Positions 23,678 to 32,821 of a stretch of 64,000 nucleotides of DNA are shown one piece after another (position 1 is the first letter of the stretch; every line of letters begins with the position of its first letter). This DNA is from Pseudomonas atagonensis (lineage in GTDB: Bacteria; Pseudomonadota; Gammaproteobacteria; Pseudomonadales; Pseudomonadaceae), in NCBI RefSeq assembly GCF_011369485.1, contig NZ_VXCA01000027.1:124001-188000 (forward strand), given 5' to 3'. The position numbers and the translations under genes were made by a program. The notes under the pieces were generated by a model, which did no database searches, was not told the origin of the DNA, and saw only the letters and a list, made by a program, of their open reading frames with translations.

Positions 23678-26600
23678 TCAGACGGTATCCACCTTCAACG
23701 AATGATCATTGAGCATCCCGCTGATGATCGTCGCCGTATCGTGACCGCTGGCGATCATGCCGCCTGCCCCCGGCGTGACGCCGTAGTGGCTGGCGAGGTT
23801 GACGCCGGCCAGGTCGATGGTCTGGTTCGGCGTGGCGCCGGCCATGGCGCTGACATCGATGCTGGTCATCACTGATGCACCGCTGCCGGTAACGGTGAAG
23901 TGCAGGTAGTCGTCCAGCGACGCCGTGGTGCCGTTTTCACCTTGCAGCAGTTGCGACAGGTCGAGCTTGTCGGTGCCGGGGGTGAAGTCGGTGATCAGGT
24001 CGTGGCCGCTGTTGCCTTTGAGCCACTGGAAGGTGTCGGCGCCCGGCCCGCCCGTCATCGTGTTGTTGCCCATGCCGCCGATCAGCAAGTCATCGCCGCC
24101 GCCCCCGTTGAGGGTGTCGTTGCCCAGGCCGCCGTTGATCACGTTGTTATTGTTGTCGCCGGTCAGGGTGTCGTTGAAGTTCGAGCCGACGAGGTTTTCG
24201 ATGCCGGTCAGGGTGTCCGTCCCCGCGCCGATAGTGTTTTGCGCACCGAGCAGGCCGAGGTTGACCGTCACCCCGGCGGTGGCGTGGGCGTAGCTTGCGG
24301 TGTCGATGCCGCTGCCACCGTCAAGCAAGTCGTTGCCCGGGCCGCTGTAGAGCAAGTCATTGCCGGCACCACCGTGCATTTCGTTGTTGCCGGAGCCGGC
24401 GGTGAGTACGTCGTTGCCATCGCCACCGTTAAGGATGTTGTCGCCAGTGCCGGCCACCAGAATGTCATCCCCCGAAGTGCCGGTGAGGGTGTGGCCATCC
24501 TGATAGGTGATGGTCACGGCGGCGGAATCGCTGCCGCCGTGGTTGTCGTTGGCGGTGTAGGTGCCGTGGTAGTCCGGGGTGATGTCGTGGGCCCCGGCGT
24601 AGTTGACCGTCATGGTCAGTTGGTAGTTTTCCGCCGCGTTGGTGTTGCTGCCGCTGGTGTTGGTGATGTTGGTCACATGGATCTGGTACGTGCCGTCGGC
24701 GCCGGCGGTGATGGTGCCGCCATCGGCGATGCTGACAAACGCGCCGCCGTTCACCGAGTACTCCAGGGTGATGTGCCCGGCCGCCAGGTTGTGGTCGAGG
24801 TTGAGGGTTTCGCCCTGTTTCAGTTTGACCGTGATCAAGTCTTCGTCGTTGGCATTGGTGTTGGTCACCGCGCCGAGGTAGCCGCTGACCACCAGCACCG
24901 CCGTCATCGCAGCGGTGTTGGCGGCAAACGAATTACGCACGTCAGCGAGGTTCTGGTTGGCGGTGGTGTTACCGGTGCCGTTGAAGGTGATCGCACCGCT
25001 GCCAGTAAAGTCCGCGCCCTTCGCCACCCAACCGGTGTTGAAGGTGGTTGGCGAAGCGTTGAGCGTGTCGCCATTCGGATCGGTGTCGTTGGCCAGCAAC
25101 AGCTCGCCCGGCACCACGATATTGCTCGACAGCACGTTGGTGATGACGTGGTCGTCCGCCGCCACCGGAGGCGCGTTGGGGATTACCTTAACGGTCAGCG
25201 TCGAGCTGGCGAGGTCGCCGTCGTTGTCGCTGAGGGTGAAGCCGATATTTTCGGTGATCACCGTCGTGGTGGTTTTCTGTGAGGTGTAGCTGTAGTCGCC
25301 AGTATCGAGGTTGACCACCAGCGTGCCGCTGTTGTTGGTGGCGATGCTCACCGTGTTGTTAGCGGTGTTGAAAGTGCCGTGGTTGGTGCCACCACTGGCG
25401 ACCAGCGAGCCTTGTCCGCCGTTGGCTTTCGGATCGTAGGTGTACGTGGTGCCGTCCACCACGATGGATTTGATGAAACCGCCATCGGCGCCGAACGTAC
25501 CGCCCTCGCCCAACAGCGAACCGGTGACCGGTGCGCCCTCCACGGTACCCGAGAGCACGGAGTTGAGTTGGTTGAGATCGGTGACCACCACCGCGTTGGT
25601 ATTGGTGTGGGTGATGCCGTCGTACGCCAGTGGATCGAGGTTGGCGTTGCTCACGCCGCTGCCCAGACCAATCGCGTAGTTCTTGATGTTGTTGGCATCG
25701 AGGAACGCTTTGAGCGTGGCTTCGTCGGCGGTGCCGATGTCACCTTCGTTGGGTTTGCCGTCGGAGAAGAAGTAGCCAACGTTCTGCGCCCCGGTGAGTT
25801 TGCCCGAGGTGTTGAACGCGTTGTACATGGTTGCCACGGCCGCGTCGTAGTTGGTGCCGCCGCCCGCAGTGAGGCCGGCCAGAATGGACTTGGCCGTGGC
25901 GACATCGACCCACACTGAAGTGCGGTCAGTGGCGTTGCTGCTGAAGGTGACGAGCTGCACTTTCACATCGCCAAGGTCGTCGTACTTGTCGAGCAAGGCG
26001 CTGATCGCCTGCTTGGCCAGCGCCAGCCGTGAGAGACCCGGCACACCCGAGGCATCGGCCATACTGCCGGAGATGTCGAGGACGATGAGGATGTTCGAGT
26101 CGATCTCCACTGCGGCCACCGAACGATCCGACGCGACCGCTTTCGGTACGTCGTCGACGATGTTGACGACGATGGTGCTGGTGGTGCTGTTGCCCAGCGC
26201 ATCGGTGGCTTTGTAGGTGAAGCTTTCGCTCAGGGTGTTCGGCCCGTCGTTGGCATTCGGCGTGGTTTTCGGTGCCGAAGTCAGCGTGTAGGTGTAAGTG
26301 CCGTCGGCGTTGAGCTGGATCTGCCCGTAAGTGCCGGTGGCGCTGCCGACCAAGGTGTAAGTGATCGCGCCACTGCCGCCGGTGACCGCACCGACCAGTG
26401 TGCCGGTGGAGGTTTCGCCGGTGTTGGTCGGATCGCTGCCAGTGACCGTGCCGGGGGCCAGGTCTTGCCCGTCCTTAGTCAGGTCGAGGGCTTTTTCGTA
26501 GACCGTCACGTCCTGATCGACCGAAGCCACCAGTTTGCTGTCGGCGACATTGATGGTGATGGTGGTGGTGCTTTCGTCGCCGTCACTGTCGCGAATGGTG

Positions 26601-29600
26601 TAGGTGAAGGTATCGGTGGCGCCCGGTGGGCTCACCGAGTTCGGGTTGCTGTGGTAAACGGCGTTGCCCAACGCATCGAGGGTCAGGTAACCGAAGTTGC
26701 CGTTGATGTTGCTGTTGAGGCCGCCAATCGCCGACGTTGCCGTATTGCTACCGGCGCGGACACCGACCACGGCACCGCCTGCGGCAGCGCCATCGGCACC
26801 GGTGACGTCGTTACCGAGCACGCTGATGTTGACCGTACCGCCCTCCGCCACCGAACCGGTGTCGGCTTTGGCAGTCGGCAAATCATCGATGATGTTGACG
26901 TTGATCTGCCCGGACGCGGTGCTGCCGTCGCCGTCGGTGGCGACCACGTTGAAGTTCTCGGTGAGGCTGTTGGCGCCGTTGCCGGTCGGATGCGCTTCGT
27001 TATCGACCAGGGTGTAGCTGTAGCTGACCACGCCAGTGCTGGCGTTGTAACCGGTGATGGTCAGTGTGCTGCCCAGCGGCGTGGTGACCGATTGCGGGAA
27101 GCCTGCAGCCACACCGTTGGTGACGACGGCGATGCCGCCGACGGTCAGGGTTTGCAAACCGTCGAGTGCGGTGACGGTGAAGGTGCCGCTTTGAGTCAGC
27201 GCCGCTGGGTTGGGGCTAGTGCCGTCGCTGAGGTTTTTCTCGTAAACCGTCAGCTCACCACCGTTGACGTCGAGGCCGTTGAGAATCACCGGGTCGTCGT
27301 TGTTGTGGATGTTCAGCACCAGATTGGCGGTGCTGGTGTCGCCGTCGGAATCGGTGAGGGTGTAGGTAAAGGTTTCCGTACCATTGCCACCGCCGTGCAG
27401 GTTTTTGAAGTCGGTGTCGTTGGTGTTCAACGTGTAGGTGTACGTGCCGTTGGCGTTCAACACCAGCGTGCCGTAAGTGCCGGTGAAAGTACCTGCGGTG
27501 ACCGGGCCGGTTGGTACGCGGTCAGCACCTTGCACGTCGTTGGTCAGGACATTGCCGGTCAGCGTGAGATTGGTTTCCGACGCGGTACCGGTGTTGCTGT
27601 CGTTCACCGCTTTTGGCAGGTCGTCGATGATGTTCACATCGAGCGTTGCGTTGGCGGTGGTGCCGTTGTCATCGACCACGGTGACGGCGAATTGCTCAGG
27701 CAGGTTGTTTGCGCCGTTCGCGGTTGGATGCGCTTCGTTGTCGACCAGGGTGTAGCTGTAGCTGACGACGCCGGTTGTAGCGTTGAAACCGGTGATGGTC
27801 AGCGTGCTGCCCAAAGGTGTGGTGACCGACTGCGGGAAACCTGCGGCCACGCCGTTGGTGACCACAGCGATGCCACCGACGGTCAGTGTGGTCACGCCGT
27901 CCAGCGCAGTGATGGTGAACGTGCCGTTCTGAGTCAACGCGGCGGAGTCCGGCGCGCTGCCGTCGCTGAGGTTTTTCTCGTAAACGGTGAGTTCGCCGCC
28001 GTTCACATCGAGACCGCTGATGACCACTGGATCGTCGTTGTTGTGGATGTTCAGCACCAGATTGGCAGTGCTGGTGTCGCCGTCAGAATCGGTGATGGTG
28101 TATGCGAAGGTTTCGGTCCCGTTACCACCGCCGTGCAGGTTTTTGAAGTCGGCGTCGTTGGTGTTCAGCGTATAGGTGTACGTGCCGTTGGCGTTCAACA
28201 CCAGCGTGCCGTAAGTCCCGGTGAAAGTGCCGGGTGTCACCGGCCCGGACGCGACACGGTCAGCGCCCTGCACATCATTGGTCAGGACGTTACCGGTCAG
28301 GGTCAGATTGGTTTCCGACGCGGTGCCGGTGTTGCTGTCGTTCACCGCTTTTGGCAGGTCGTCGATGATGTTGACATCGAGGGTCGCGTTGGCGGTGGTG
28401 CCGTTGTCATCGACCACGGTGACGGCGAATTGCTCAGGCAGGTTGTTCGCGCCGTTCGCGGTTGGGTGCGCTTCGTTGTCGACCAGGGTGTAGCTGTAGC
28501 TGACGACGCCGGTTGTAGCGTTGAACCCGGTGATGGTCAGTGTGCTGCCCAGCGGTGTGGTGACCGACTGCGGGAAGCCTGCGGCCACGCCGTTGGTGAC
28601 GACAGCGATGCCACCGACGGTCAGCGTGGTCACGCCGTCCAGCGCCGTGATGGTGAACGTGCCGTTTTGCGTCAACGCAGCGGAGTCAGGCGCACTGCCG
28701 TCGCTGAGGTTTTTCTCGTAAACCGTCAACTCACCGCCGTTCACATCGAGACCGCTGATGACCACCGGATCGTCGTTGTTGTGGATCTGCAAGACGAGAT
28801 TCGCAGTGCTGGTGTCGCCATCGGAGTCAGTGATGGTGTAGGCGAAGGTCTCGGTGCCATTGCCGCCGCCGTGCAGGTTTTTGAAATCGGCGTCGTTGGT
28901 GTTCAACGTGTAGGTGTAAGTGCCGTTGGCGTTCAACACCAAGGTGCCGTAGGTGCCGGTGAAGGTGCCGGCAGTGACGGGGCCAGTCGGTACGCGGTCG
29001 GCGCCTTGCACGTCGTTGGTCAGGACGTTGCCGGTGAGGATCAGATTGGTTTCCGATGCGGTACCGACGTTGCTGTCGTTCACCGCTTTTGGCAGGTCGT
29101 CGATGATGTTGACATCGAGTGTTGCATTGGCCGTGGTGCCGTTGTCATCGACCACGGTGACGGCGAACTGCTCAGGCAGATTGTTCGCACCGTTGGCGGT
29201 TGGATGCGCTTCGTTGTCGACCAGGGTGTAGCTGTAGCTGACGACACCGGTTGTGGCGTTGAACCCGGTGATGGTCAACGTGCTGCCCAGCGGCGTGGTG
29301 ACTGATTGCGGGAAGCCTGCGGCGACGCCATTGGTAACGACGGCGATGCCACCGACGGTCAGCGTGGTCACGCCATCGAGTGCCGTAATGGTGAACGTGC
29401 CATTTTGCGTCAACGCAGCGGAGTCCGGCGCACTGCCGTCGCTCAGGTTTTTTTCGTAGACGGTGAGCTCGCCACCATTCACATCGAGGCCGCTGATGAC
29501 CACCGGATCGTCGTTGTTGTGGATCTGCAAGACGAGATTCGCAGTGCTGGTGTCGCCATCGGAGTCAGTGATGGTGTAGGCGAAGGTCTCGGTGCCATTG

Positions 29601-32290
29601 CCGCCGCCGTGCAGGTTTTTGAAATCGGCGTCGTTTGTGTTCAACGTGTAGGTGTAAGTGCCGTTGGCGTTCAACACCAAGGTGCCGTAGGTGCCGGTGA
29701 AGGTGCCGGCAGTGACGGGGCCAGTCGGTACGCGGTCGGCGCCTTGCACGTCGTTGGTCAGGACGTTCCCGGTGAGGATCAGATTGGTTTCCGACGCGGT
29801 TCCGACGTTGCTGTCATTCACCGCTTTTGGCAGGTCGTCGATGATGTTTACATCGAGTGTTGCATTGGCGGTGGTGCCGTTGTCATCGACCACGGTGACG
29901 GCGAATTGCTCAGGCAGGTTGTTTGCGCCGTTCGCGGTTGGATGCGCTTCGTTGTCGACCAAGGTGTAGCTGTAACTGACAACACCGGTTGTAGCGTTAA
30001 AACCGGTAATGGTCAGCGTGCTGCCCAAAGGCGTAGTGACCGACTGCGGGAAGCCTGCGGCCACGCCATTGGTGACCACAGCGATGCCACCGACGGTCAG
30101 CGTGGTCACGCCGTCCAGCGCGGTAATGGTGAACGTGCCGTTCTGAGTCAACGCAGCGGAATCCGGCGCACTGCCATCGCTGAGGTTTTTCTCGTAAACG
30201 GTGAGTTCGCCGCCGTACACATCGAGACCGCTGATAACCACTGGATCGTCGTTGTTGTGGATCTGCAAGACGAGGTTTGCGGTGCTGGTGTCGCCGTCGG
30301 AGTCAGTGATGGTGTAGGCGAAGGTTTCAGTGCCGTTGCCACCGCCGTGCAGGTTTTTGAAGTCGGTGTCGGTCGGGTTCAAGGTGTAGGTGTACGTGCC
30401 GTTGGCGTTCAGCACCAACGTGCCGTAAGTGCCGGTAAAAGTGCCCGCCGTGATCGGCCCGGCATTCTCCCCAGTCGGCACACGGTCGGCGCCTTGCACA
30501 TCGTTGGTCAGGACGTTGCCCGTGAGCGTCAGACTGGTTTCCGAAGCGGTGCCGGTGTTGCTGTCATCCACGCCTTTGGGCAGGTCGTCGACGATATTCA
30601 CGTCCAGGGAAGCATTGGCCGTGGTGCCGTTGTCGTCGATAACCGTCACCGCAAATTGCTCGTTGAGCGTGTTGGCACCGTTGGCCGTCGGGTGCGCGTC
30701 GTTGTGATCCAGGGTGTAGCTGTAACTGACAACCCCGGTTGTAGCGTTGAAACCGGTAATGGTCAGCGTGCTGCCCAAAGGTGTGGTGACCGACTGCGGG
30801 AAGCCTGCGGCCACGCCGCTGGTAACGACGGCAATGCCGCCGACGGTCAGCGTGGTCACACCGTCCAGCGCGGTGATGGTGAACGTGCCGCTTTGCGTCA
30901 GCGCAGCCGAGTCTGGCGCGCTGCCCAGGGAGAGGTTTTTCTCGAAAACCGTCAGCTCTCCACCCTCGACGTTCAAGCCGCTGATGACCACTGGATCGTC
31001 GTTGTTGTGGATCTGCAAGACGAGGTTTGCGGTGCTGGTGTCGCCGTCGGAGTCAGTGATGGTGTAGGTGAAGGTTTCAGTGCCGTTGCCACCGCCATGC
31101 AACGCCTTGAAATCGGCATCGCTGGTGTTGAGCGTGTAGGTGTAAGTGCCGTTGGCGTTCAACACCAGCGTGCCGTAAGTCCCGGTGAAAGTGCCGGGGG
31201 TCACCGGCCCGGACGCGACACGGTCAGCGCCCTGCACATCGTTGGTCAGGACGTTGCCGGTCAGAGTCAGATTGGTTTCAGACGCGGTGCCGGTGTTGCT
31301 GTCATCCAGCGCTTTTGGCACGTCGTCGGTGATGTTGACGTCCAGCGTGCCGGTCGCGGTGTCGCCATTGCTGTCGCCGGCAATGACGGTGAATTGTTCG
31401 CTCAGATTGTTGGCGCCATCGCCGGCGGCATGGGCTTCGTTGCCGTTGAGGGTGTAGCTGTAGCTGACCACACCGGTCGCCGGGTTGTAGCCGGTGATGG
31501 TCAGGGTGTTGCCCAGTTGCGTGGTGATCGATTGTGGAAAACCGACCGCCACACCGCCGTTGATCAGGCTGATGCCGCCCACGCTCAGGCTGGTCAGGCC
31601 GTCGGGCGCGGTCACGGTAAAACTGCCGCTCTGGGTCAGCGCACCGGGATTGGCGGCGGAACCGTCAGGCAGATTGGCTTCGTTGAGGGTCAGTTCGCCC
31701 CCCGGCACGGCCAGCCCCGTGAGGGTCACGATGTTGTTGACGGGGGGCGGCACGATGGGCGCCGGGGTGCCATTGTCGACCACAGCGTTGTGACGCTCTT
31801 CGGGAAACTCGGGAATGCCGTTGAACCCGGCGGTGGGGAACCCGATGATCGGATCGACCCGCCCGCCAACTTCGGTCAGCAAGACAAAACTGTGACCACC
31901 GCCCGCTTCGCCCGGAGCGCCAGTCGGCGCGTTGGGCCCGGCGGCGGTGGCTTCGGCGTTTTTGCTCGGGTCATCACCAGCAGCAATGGCCTTCTGGATC
32001 TGCTCGACATCCGTCAGCTGCGCCTCGCTCGGGGTCACCGCCTCCGGCGCATTCACATGGGCGGCCTGATCGGCGAGCAACTGGCCGGTCATGGTCAGGC
32101 TGCTGTCCCGACCGAGGGTCAGTTCCTGGCCATTTTGCAGATGGACGGCAACCGCCCCCTCCGCCCCGGTGATCAATTGATCCCCTGCAAACAGCCGATC
32201 GCCTTCGACCAATGCGCGCCGACTTCCGTCTGCCGACTGAGCGAAAACCTGACCAATGACTTTAGTGACGATCCCGATGAGCGTTGCCAT
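23678..32290 (-). CDS. Giant RTX adhesin of the LapA/MapA/BapA type, type I secreted
   Basis: About 2870 residues from ATG 32290, which has GGAGGA 6 bases upstream; 11 earlier in-frame codons lack a site. N-terminal retention module (1-100: MATLIGIVTKVIGQVFAQS, GDRLFAGDQLITG) is followed by a TAAG site (residues 115-118), the sequence LapG proteases cut between the alanines. Then come seven tandem units of 246 residues (VCBS/Ig-like), further cadherin-like repeats, a VWA domain (about 2065-2250) with MIDAS DISGS, a beta domain, glycine-rich RTX nonapeptides (GGDGNDVL, GGAGNDLL; about 2610-2750) and a C-terminal type I signal. It would be held in the outer-membrane TolC pore for biofilm attachment and released by LapG-type cleavage. 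Its likely exporter is divergent at 32822-37881. LapA, MapA and BapA orthology cannot be separated without a search. Confidence 0.93.
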   Translation of the reverse strand: MATLIGIVTKVIGQVFAQSADGSRRALVEGDRLFAGDQLITGAEGAVAVHLQNGQELTLGRDSSLTMTGQLLADQAAHVNAPEAVTPSEAQLTDVEQIQKAIAAGDDPSKNAEATAAGPNAPTGAPGEAGGGHSFVLLTEVGGRVDPIIGFPTAGFNGIPEFPEERHNAVVDNGTPAPIVPPPVNNIVTLTGLAVPGGELTLNEANLPDGSAANPGALTQSGSFTVTAPDGLTSLSVGGISLINGGVAVGFPQSITTQLGNTLTITGYNPATGVVSYSYTLNGNEAHAAGDGANNLSEQFTVIAGDSNGDTATGTLDVNITDDVPKALDDSNTGTASETNLTLTGNVLTNDVQGADRVASGPVTPGTFTGTYGTLVLNANGTYTYTLNTSDADFKALHGGGNGTETFTYTITDSDGDTSTANLVLQIHNNDDPVVISGLNVEGGELTVFEKNLSLGSAPDSAALTQSGTFTITALDGVTTLTVGGIAVVTSGVAAGFPQSVTTPLGSTLTITGFNATTGVVSYSYTLDHNDAHPTANGANTLNEQFAVTVIDDNGTTANASLDVNIVDDLPKGVDDSNTGTASETSLTLTGNVLTNDVQGADRVPTGENAGPITAGTFTGTYGTLVLNANGTYTYTLNPTDTDFKNLHGGGNGTETFAYTITDSDGDTSTANLVLQIHNNDDPVVISGLDVYGGELTVYEKNLSDGSAPDSAALTQNGTFTITALDGVTTLTVGGIAVVTNGVAAGFPQSVTTPLGSTLTITGFNATTGVVSYSYTLVDNEAHPTANGANNLPEQFAVTVVDDNGTTANATLDVNIIDDLPKAVNDSNVGTASETNLILTGNVLTNDVQGADRVPTGPVTAGTFTGTYGTLVLNANGTYTYTLNTNDADFKNLHGGGNGTETFAYTITDSDGDTSTANLVLQIHNNDDPVVISGLDVNGGELTVYEKNLSDGSAPDSAALTQNGTFTITALDGVTTLTVGGIAVVTNGVAAGFPQSVTTPLGSTLTITGFNATTGVVSYSYTLVDNEAHPTANGANNLPEQFAVTVVDDNGTTANATLDVNIIDDLPKAVNDSNVGTASETNLILTGNVLTNDVQGADRVPTGPVTAGTFTGTYGTLVLNANGTYTYTLNTNDADFKNLHGGGNGTETFAYTITDSDGDTSTANLVLQIHNNDDPVVISGLDVNGGELTVYEKNLSDGSAPDSAALTQNGTFTITALDGVTTLTVGGIAVVTNGVAAGFPQSVTTPLGSTLTITGFNATTGVVSYSYTLVDNEAHPTANGANNLPEQFAVTVVDDNGTTANATLDVNIIDDLPKAVNDSNTGTASETNLTLTGNVLTNDVQGADRVASGPVTPGTFTGTYGTLVLNANGTYTYTLNTNDADFKNLHGGGNGTETFAYTITDSDGDTSTANLVLNIHNNDDPVVISGLDVNGGELTVYEKNLSDGSAPDSAALTQNGTFTITALDGVTTLTVGGIAVVTNGVAAGFPQSVTTPLGSTLTITGFNATTGVVSYSYTLVDNEAHPTANGANNLPEQFAVTVVDDNGTTANATLDVNIIDDLPKAVNDSNTGTASETNLTLTGNVLTNDVQGADRVPTGPVTAGTFTGTYGTLVLNANGTYTYTLNTNDTDFKNLHGGGNGTETFTYTLTDSDGDTSTANLVLNIHNNDDPVILNGLDVNGGELTVYEKNLSDGTSPNPAALTQSGTFTVTALDGLQTLTVGGIAVVTNGVAAGFPQSVTTPLGSTLTITGYNASTGVVSYSYTLVDNEAHPTGNGANSLTENFNVVATDGDGSTASGQINVNIIDDLPTAKADTGSVAEGGTVNISVLGNDVTGADGAAAGGAVVGVRAGSNTATSAIGGLNSNINGNFGYLTLDALGNAVYHSNPNSVSPPGATDTFTYTIRDSDGDESTTTITINVADSKLVASVDQDVTVYEKALDLTKDGQDLAPGTVTGSDPTNTGETSTGTLVGAVTGGSGAITYTLVGSATGTYGQIQLNADGTYTYTLTSAPKTTPNANDGPNTLSESFTYKATDALGNSTTSTIVVNIVDDVPKAVASDRSVAAVEIDSNILIVLDISGSMADASGVPGLSRLALAKQAISALLDKYDDLGDVKVQLVTFSSNATDRTSVWVDVATAKSILAGLTAGGGTNYDAAVATMYNAFNTSGKLTGAQNVGYFFSDGKPNEGDIGTADEATLKAFLDANNIKNYAIGLGSGVSNANLDPLAYDGITHTNTNAVVVTDLNQLNSVLSGTVEGAPVTGSLLGEGGTFGADGGFIKSIVVDGTTYTYDPKANGGQGSLVASGGTNHGTFNTANNTVSIATNNSGTLVVNLDTGDYSYTSQKTTTTVITENIGFTLSDNDGDLASSTLTVKVIPNAPPVAADDHVITNVLSSNIVVPGELLLANDTDPNGDTLNASPTTFNTGWVAKGADFTGSGAITFNGTGNTTANQNLADVRNSFAANTAAMTAVLVVSGYLGAVTNTNANDEDLITVKLKQGETLNLDHNLAAGHITLEYSVNGGAFVSIADGGTITAGADGTYQIHVTNITNTSGSNTNAAENYQLTMTVNYAGAHDITPDYHGTYTANDNHGGSDSAAVTITYQDGHTLTGTSGDDILVAGTGDNILNGGDGNDVLTAGSGNNEMHGGAGNDLLYSGPGNDLLDGGSGIDTASYAHATAGVTVNLGLLGAQNTIGAGTDTLTGIENLVGSNFNDTLTGDNNNNVINGGLGNDTLNGGGGDDLLIGGMGNNTMTGGPGADTFQWLKGNSGHDLITDFTPGTDKLDLSQLLQGENGTTASLDDYLHFTVTGSGASVMTSIDVSAMAGATPNQTIDLAGVNLASHYGVTPGAGGMIASGHDTATIISGMLNDHSLKVDTV
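26890..31740 (-). repeat. Tandem 738-base repeats inside the adhesin gene
   Basis: Seven copies of a unit coding GELTVYEKNL...IHNNDDPVVISGL; the last keeps only its first half. The marker coding NNDDP occurs at 27294, 28032, 28770, 29508, 30246 and 30996, so four spacings are exactly 738 bases and one is 750 (four extra residues, GENA-type insert). Units three to six are nearly identical in DNA. Confidence 0.92.
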
Positions 32291-32821
32291 GTGCATTCCT
32301 CCGCTGCCGACCACCGTCGGCACTGGTTAACGAAGCAGCCCATGGCTCAAGCGGGTTGTCGGGGCGACGCTCGCACCTCGACAGTTCGTTTCGCAGGCCT
32401 GGCAAATCGGGAAACTCCAGTGCAATCAAGCACTTCGCAATCCCGATTGATCCAGCATGCCCACTAGCGCTACGTAACGGTGGTGAATCACCCGAGTGAC
32501 AAAAATCTGTCACCCCTCTGCCGCTACGCGTCCCTCCCCTTTAGCAGTACTTCGCCGTATGTCGCAAAGTGAGTGGAACTTTCCTCAAGCCTTTCTGCAC
32601 TCCCTAAAGCGCATAAAACAAAGGCTTTCGCGATGAACAATGTGCCGGTTTTTACAAAGCGCATAAGTTTTTTTCGGCATAAGCCTTATGAAAATTTTTT
32701 CTTAGCTACGCTTCAGGATGTTCTTAGCTCTGTTGTTACAAGAGTGAAACGCTTTCAACTAAAAATATCGTCAAATATTTGGCGACAGTAACGCACCATC
32801 AGGACTCAGGGAGATGCACCC
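32291..32821. promoter_or_regulatory. Divergent regulatory region between adhesin and exporter genes
   Basis: This 531-base gap has no convincing gene and becomes A+T-rich from about 32600. It holds GTGACA-N6-TGTCAC (32496-32513, perfect palindrome), CATAAGCCTTATG (32678-32690, perfect), a direct repeat AAAGCGCATAA (32606-32616 and 32656-32666), and CGTCAAATATTTGGCG (32769-32784, 14 of 16 palindromic), which resembles FleQ-type sites. The A+T-rich part is also a plausible MvaT/H-NS target. Which site acts on which gene is not shown. Confidence 0.5.

Noticed and set aside
23900..25282. 460-codon plus-strand open frame opposite the C-terminal part of the adhesin
   Set aside because: It covers the RTX and VWA coding strand in antisense, and its V/A/G-rich sequence has no domain. 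The minus frame has clear RTX motifs.
26890..31740. CRISPR array from regularly spaced repeats
   Set aside because: The 738-base units are in-frame protein repeats in a single open reading frame, not short direct repeats with unique spacers.
26465..32467. Very long plus-strand open frames (946 and 1053 residues) opposite the adhesin gene
   Set aside because: They mirror the repeat codons of the adhesin in the opposite strand. High GC content and lack of stops in the repeats explain their length. They have no start context and low-complexity V/G/D/Q composition.
32573..32791. 72-codon plus-strand frame in the adhesin/exporter regulatory region
   Set aside because: It has no ribosome site, spans A+T-rich palindromic DNA, and has no family resemblance.
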